From Pseudomonadota bacterium (GTDB taxonomy: Bacteria; Pseudomonadota; Alphaproteobacteria; Acetobacterales; Acetobacteraceae): DNA of 10,694 nt. A model generated the notes under the pieces. The model did no database searches. It worked only from the letters and a program-made list of their open reading frames with translations, and had not been told where the DNA came from. Where the stretch lies: contig JAJZFF010000140.1 of the NCBI GenBank assembly GCA_021805485.1, positions 1-10,694 on the forward strand, read 5' to 3'. Positions within the stretch are counted from its first letter, which is position 1. Every line of letters starts with the position of its first letter. This document shows, piece by piece, positions 7,068-10,694 of the stretch. A program made the translations under genes and the position numbers.

Positions 7068-8369
7068 GCGTGCTTGACCGGCGCGGCCGACGACCGCGCC
7101 GATCAGGACCAGGGTCGGGCCGCCGCACGACCAGGTGGGGCCGTCGCGCACGAGCCCGTCCAGCGTGCCGACGAGTTCCCGGCAGGCCGGCGTCCCGGCC
7201 GATTCGACCAGTGCCGCCGGCGTCGCTGGATCCAGCCCGGCCGCGATCAACCCGTCGGCCAGCAGCGGCAGGGTCGCCACACCCATGTAGATCGCCAGCG
7301 TGCCGCCGAGCCGGGCGAGCGCAGCGCAATCGAGATCGAGCTCTCCGTCCTTGGTGTGTCCGGTGGCGAAGGTCACGCTGCGCGCGATGCCGCGATGGGT
7401 GAGCGGAATACCCGTCTGCGCCCCGGCGGCCAGGGCGGCGGTGACGCCAGGGACGATCTCGTAGCGGATGGAGGCGGCCGCGAGTGCTTCGGCCTCCTCG
7501 CCGCCGCGGCCGAAGACCAGCGGATCGCCGCCCTTCAGCCGCACCACGCGGCGCCCCTCGCGGGCGAGGCGGACCAGCAGGGCATTGATCGCCTCCTGCG
7601 ACAGGCAATGGTTGGCACGCGCCTTGCCGACATAGATGCGCTCGGCATCGCGCCGCGCCATCGCCAGCACATCCTCGCTCACCAGCCGGTCATGCACGAT
7701 CACGTCCGCCTCGCCGAGCAGGCGCTGGGCGCGCAGAGTGAGCAGATCGGCCGCGCCAGGGCCGGCACCGACCAGGAAGACGATGCCATCCGGCGCGCGC
7801 GCGGCACCGGCCAAGCCGGCCTCGACCGTTGCCGCGGCCGCCGCCTCGTCGCCGGCGAAGACGAGATCGGCGGCCGGTCCAGTCAGCGTGCGTTCAAGGA
7901 AACGCCGGCGCGCGGCCGGGTTTGGCAGGGCCGCGCGCACCCGGTCGCGGATGCGCGCGGCGAAACCAGCCAGTGCGCCGAAGCGTGGTGGCACCGCGGC
8001 CTCGATGCGCGCGCGCAGCAGCCGGGCCAGCACCGGTGCGGTGCCGGCGGAACCGACGGCGATGGTCACCGGATCTCGATCGATGATCGAGGGGGTGATG
8101 AAGGAGCAGAGCTCCGGCCGGTCGACGACGTTGACCGGAATGCACCGACGGCGCGCGGCGGCGGCTAGGCCCCGAAGATCAGCCTCGGATGCGTCGGCGC
8201 CGATGGCGATCGCGGCGCCATCGAGGTCGGCCTCGGTGAAACCGGGCCGCTCGCGCACCAACGCCCCCGCCTCGGCAAGGGCCGCGGCCTTGCGCGCCGC
8301 CACCTCGCCGCTGCCGACGACGAGCGCCGTGCGCCCGGCGAGATCGAGGAAGATCGGGAAATGGCGCAT
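7005..8369 (-). CDS. cysG: Siroheme synthase CysG (trifunctional)
   Basis: A 454-residue fusion that makes siroheme from uroporphyrinogen III. The N-terminal half (about 1-195) is the precorrin-2 dehydrogenase/sirohydrochlorin ferrochelatase, with the NAD-binding VVGSGEVAARK (17-27), Asp83 in VNVVDRPELCSF (equivalent to the essential Asp104 of enterobacterial CysG) and Ser107 (equivalent to the phosphorylated Ser128). The C-terminal half (about 196-430) is the SAM-dependent uroporphyrinogen III methyltransferase, with GAGPGAADLLT, HDRLVS (Asp227), VVRLKGGDPLVFGRGGEE, VPGVTAA, PLTHRG and YMG (Met362). About 21 residues are missing after the second strand of the NAD domain compared with E. coli CysG. 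The ATG at 8369 overlaps the cysI stop by one base (TGATG), with GAGGCGG 4 bases upstream, so translation is probably coupled. The product serves the sulfite reductase encoded just before. The last 20 or so residues lie over the convergent dehydratase gene. Confidence 0.93.
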   Translation of the reverse strand: MRHFPIFLDLAGRTALVVGSGEVAARKAAALAEAGALVRERPGFTEADLDGAAIAIGADASEADLRGLAAAARRRCIPVNVVDRPELCSFITPSIIDRDPVTIAVGSAGTAPVLARLLRARIEAAVPPRFGALAGFAARIRDRVRAALPNPAARRRFLERTLTGPAADLVFAGDEAAAAATVEAGLAGAARAPDGIVFLVGAGPGAADLLTLRAQRLLGEADVIVHDRLVSEDVLAMARRDAERIYVGKARANHCLSQEAINALLVRLAREGRRVVRLKGGDPLVFGRGGEEAEALAAASIRYEIVPGVTAALAAGAQTGIPLTHRGIARSVTFATGHTKDGELDLDCAALARLGGTLAIYMGVATLPLLADGLIAAGLDPATPAALVESAGTPACRELVGTLDGLVRDGPTWSCGGPTLVLIGAVVGRAGQARSAAAEIEVAAAIGLEHVVVE

Positions 8370-10084
8370 CAAGCCGCCTCGCGCCCGGATGAAATCAGTC
8401 CGACCAGGCGCTCCACTCCCTGGCGTTGGCAGAAGGCGCCAAAGGCTTCGCCAGGATGACGCAACGCGGCAAAGGCGGCGAAGAGCGGCTCCAATGTTGC
8501 CGCGATCTGATCCTCGGCGACCTTGTCGAGCAGCTTGAACGACAGCACCGTGCCTTCGAAATCGCCACCGACATAGAGCGCGTAGAAGCCCGGCATGCGG
8601 CCGACGACGCCGATGTCCCCGCTATAGGGCCGGGCGCAGCCGTTCGGGCAGCCGGTGATGCGCAGGCTGATCCGCTCGCCGGCGAGGCCCTGGCGGGCGA
8701 GCGCGGCGTCGATGGAAGCGACCATCGGCGCGCGCACCCGCTCCGCTTCGGTCAGCGCAAGACCGCAGGTGGGCAGGGCCGGGCACGCCAGCGCCCAACG
8801 CGCCAGCGGGGTGAGCTGTTCCGCGAGCGCCACGCCGTGGGCGCGCAGAATGGACTCGATCTCGCTCCGCGTCCCTGGCGCCAGATTGCTCAGCAGCAGA
8901 TCCTGCTGCGGCGTCAGTACTGGATCGGCGCCGAAGCGCTCCACGATCAGACGCAGGGCGCTGCGGAGCCGGATCTCCCCGGAATCGGCGATACGGCCGG
9001 AGGGCAGCGGCACGCCAAGCCAGAACAGCCCGTCCCCCTGCGCGTGCCAGCCGAGCAATTCGGGCATCGCCAGATGGGGCATCAGCCGCGGGGGCGCCAG
9101 CGCGAAGCCGAGATGCTCGGACAGCCGCGCACGCACCCACTCGACGCCGTTATCCTCGACGACATATTTCAACCGGGCACGACGCCGGTCCGCGCGGTTG
9201 CCATGGTCGCGGTGCAGGGCGATCGCGGCCTTGGCCACCGCGATGAGCTGGTCGGGTCCGACGAAGCCGACCAGCGACGCCAGGCGCGGGTAGGTGGCCG
9301 CCTTGTTGTGCGTCATGCCCAGCCCGCCGCCGACGGCTATGTTGTAGCCGACGAGCCGGTTGGCCTCGTAAAGGGCGATCGCCGCAAAATCGTTGGCCAG
9401 CACGTCGGCGGTGTTGTCCTCGGGCAGGCCGAGAGCGATCTTGAACTTCCGCGGCAGGTAGGCTGCCCCGTAGAGCGGCTCTTCTTCCGCGGCAGCGCCG
9501 AGGTCGGCCTGAGCCTCGGCATCGAGGAACAATTCGTGATAGGCGCGGCTCGCCGGCAGAAGGGCGGTCGAGAGCGCGTGCGCGTCGGCGAGCAGGCGCT
9601 GATGGCGGGGCGTGCGGCGCGGCGCCGGGGAGGTGATGACGTTGCGCACCACGTCGCCGCAGGCACACTGCGTCGTCAGCAGCGTGTGGTTGATGGCGGC
9701 GATATGGGCGCGAAGGTCTCCCTTCAGCACGCCGTGGAACTGGATCGCCTGGCGGGTGGTGACCCGCAGCGTGGCATTGGCGTAGCGGTCGGCGAGCGCG
9801 TCCAGCGCCAGATACTGCGAAGCGGTCAGCGCGCCGCCGGGGATGCGGACGCGGACCATGAAGGAATAGGCCTTTTCCAGCCCCTGCTGCTTGCGCTCGG
9901 TCGCACTGTCGCGATCGTGCTGCTCATAGGTGCCGTGGAATTTCAGCAGGTTGTATCCGTCCTCCGTCACCTGCGTACCGCCGGCGGCGAGTTGCTCCGC
10001 GAGGTCGCCGCGCAGGCCCCGGCTGGCCAGCTTCAGCCGCTCGACGCCGCTCGGCTTGGCGGTGGCCAGGATGGTCTCGGTCAT
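8369..10084 (-). CDS. cysI: Sulfite reductase hemoprotein subunit CysI
   Basis: A 571-residue siroheme/[4Fe-4S] enzyme that reduces sulfite to sulfide with six electrons in assimilatory sulfur metabolism. The four cluster cysteines are present as CPALPTC (Cys434, Cys440) and TGCPNGC (Cys479, Cys483). These positions equal those recalled for the 570-residue E. coli CysI, so the protein is full length and probably active. Other landmarks are LRVTTRQAIQFHGVLKGDL in the first half (siroheme pocket), YLPRKFKIALGLPEDN, and the AVGGGLGMTHNK loop. The ATG at 10084 overlaps the cysH stop (ATGA), with a strong GGAGGGAG 7 bases upstream. The frame stays open further upstream, but that extension lies inside cysH and is not used. 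The electron donor (a CysJ-type flavoprotein or a ferredoxin) is not encoded in the window. Siroheme comes from CysG, encoded next. Confidence 0.95.
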   Translation of the reverse strand: MTETILATAKPSGVERLKLASRGLRGDLAEQLAAGGTQVTEDGYNLLKFHGTYEQHDRDSATERKQQGLEKAYSFMVRVRIPGGALTASQYLALDALADRYANATLRVTTRQAIQFHGVLKGDLRAHIAAINHTLLTTQCACGDVVRNVITSPAPRRTPRHQRLLADAHALSTALLPASRAYHELFLDAEAQADLGAAAEEEPLYGAAYLPRKFKIALGLPEDNTADVLANDFAAIALYEANRLVGYNIAVGGGLGMTHNKAATYPRLASLVGFVGPDQLIAVAKAAIALHRDHGNRADRRRARLKYVVEDNGVEWVRARLSEHLGFALAPPRLMPHLAMPELLGWHAQGDGLFWLGVPLPSGRIADSGEIRLRSALRLIVERFGADPVLTPQQDLLLSNLAPGTRSEIESILRAHGVALAEQLTPLARWALACPALPTCGLALTEAERVRAPMVASIDAALARQGLAGERISLRITGCPNGCARPYSGDIGVVGRMPGFYALYVGGDFEGTVLSFKLLDKVAEDQIAATLEPLFAAFAALRHPGEAFGAFCQRQGVERLVGLISSGREAA

Positions 10085-10694
10085 GGCACGTCTCCCTCCG
10101 CGCTGACACCGTGGATGCCGCATTCCACCTTGCCGCGACCGGCCCAGCGGCCGGCGCGCGGGTCTTCGCCGGCCCGGGTCGCCCGCGTGCAGGGGGCACA
10201 GCCGATGGACGCGAAGCCGTGCGCGGTCAGCCGGTGCGCCGGCAGACGCCGGGCGGCAAATTCCGCCTCGATGCGGGCGCGGCTCCAGGCGGCGAGTGGG
10301 TTGATCTTGACCTTGCCATCGATCCGCTCGATCAGCGGGAGCGCGGCACGGGTCGTGCTCTGGTGACGTTTGCGCCCGGTGATCCAGGCATCGAACGAGG
10401 CCAGCGCCGCGTTCAGCGGCTCGACTTTGCGCAAGGCGCAGCACGCGTCCGGATCGAAATGCCAGAGCCAGGAGTCCGGATCGTGCCGCTCGGTATCGGC
10501 GTGGGCGGGCGCGACATCGCGGATGTCGGTCAGGCCAAGATGGCGGGCGAGATCATGGCGGTAGGCGAGGGTCTCGGGGAAATGCTGGCCGGTATCGAGG
10601 AACAGCACCGGCGTGGCGGGGTCGATCGCGGCGACCAGGGCCAGCAGTAGCGCCGACTCCGCCCCGAAGGAGGAAACAACGGCGATGCGGCCGC
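10081..10694 (-). CDS. cysH: Adenylylsulfate (APS) reductase CysH, 5' end beyond the window
   Basis: Partial gene: 203 codons to the stop are visible, and the frame runs off the right edge, so the start is not seen. The protein reduces activated sulfate to sulfite with thioredoxin as donor. Landmarks in order are SSFGAES (nucleotide-binding PP loop, near the edge), VLFLDTGQHFPET, the cysteine pair in ACCALRKVEPL (Cys codons at 10438-10443), WITGRKR, KINPLAAWS, CAPC (10189-10200) and the catalytic ECGIH (10111-10125). The CC plus CxxC set binds a [4Fe-4S] cluster and marks the APS-using type rather than the cluster-free PAPS reductase of E. coli, so a CysC kinase may be dispensable. The reading frame from the edge was followed through codons upstream of the GTG at 10608, which is an internal Val. 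The stop overlaps the cysI start by four bases. Confidence 0.93.
   Translation of the reverse strand, partial: GRIAVVSSFGAESALLLALVAAIDPATPVLFLDTGQHFPETLAYRHDLARHLGLTDIRDVAPAHADTERHDPDSWLWHFDPDACCALRKVEPLNAALASFDAWITGRKRHQSTTRAALPLIERIDGKVKINPLAAWSRARIEAEFAARRLPAHRLTAHGFASIGCAPCTRATRAGEDPRAGRWAGRGKVECGIHGVSAEGDVP
10092..10099 (-). promoter_or_regulatory. Strong ribosome binding site for cysI inside cysH
   Basis: On the minus strand GGAGGGAG lies 7 bases before the cysI ATG, within the last codons of cysH. It settles the cysI start against the longer open frame and allows efficient re-initiation at the ATGA overlap. Confidence 0.75.

Noticed and set aside
8426..10366. A 646-codon open frame on the plus strand opposite cysI
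   Set aside because: It is antisense to a gene with all CysI cluster cysteines in place. Its translation is Gly/Arg/Gln-rich with no recognisable domain, as expected from codon bias in GC-rich DNA.
10085..10444. N-terminal extension of CysI into cysH
   Set aside because: The frame is open, but its translation is the out-of-frame reading of cysH codons. CysI homologues begin near the ATG at 10084, where cysteine numbering then matches E. coli CysI.

Overview
The window is GC-rich bacterial chromosome, densely packed, with eight protein-coding genes and no RNA gene, mobile element, CRISPR array or intergenic gap above 100 bases. Strong GC bias at third codon positions opens many long shadow frames, which are left out. 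The style of the proteins (SuhB-like phosphatase beside a MotA/MotB-like pair, sulfite reductase with APS-type CysH, compact CysG) suggests an alphaproteobacterium, perhaps Rhodospirillales or Acetobacteraceae. That placement is inference, not a search result.

Left block (30-4378, plus strand): an inositol monophosphatase family enzyme, then after 86 bases three closely spaced envelope genes. These are a secreted protein with a Pro/Ala-rich linker and a degenerate OmpA-like domain, a MotA/TolQ/ExbB-like four-helix membrane protein with a long C-terminal tail, and a MotB-like protein (one N-terminal helix with a conserved Asp, a long coiled coil, and a C-terminal OmpA peptidoglycan-binding domain). 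Together they look like an ion-driven cell-wall-anchored machine of unknown purpose, distinct from the flagellar stator and from Tol-Pal.

Middle block (4442-7067, plus strand): an SMP-30/gluconolactonase-type lactonase followed 7 bases later by an IlvD/Edd-family [2Fe-2S] sugar-acid dehydratase. These are two consecutive steps of an oxidative non-phosphorylating sugar pathway (sugar lactone to sugar acid to 2-keto-3-deoxy acid). The sugar cannot be told from the sequence, and the dehydrogenase and later steps are not in the window.

Right block (10694 down to 7005, minus strand): cysH (5' end beyond the window), cysI and cysG, in transcription order, with start and stop codons overlapping by 4 bases and 1 base. 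They encode assimilatory APS reduction to sulfite, sulfite reduction to sulfide, and synthesis of the siroheme cofactor needed by CysI. The cysG 3' end runs 63 bases into the 3' end of the convergent dehydratase gene.

The most notable points are the three-gene envelope machine, a 21-residue deletion in the NAD-binding domain of CysG, the convergent coding overlap, and the substrate-unknown lactonase/dehydratase pair. No clearly new defence or mobile system is visible.
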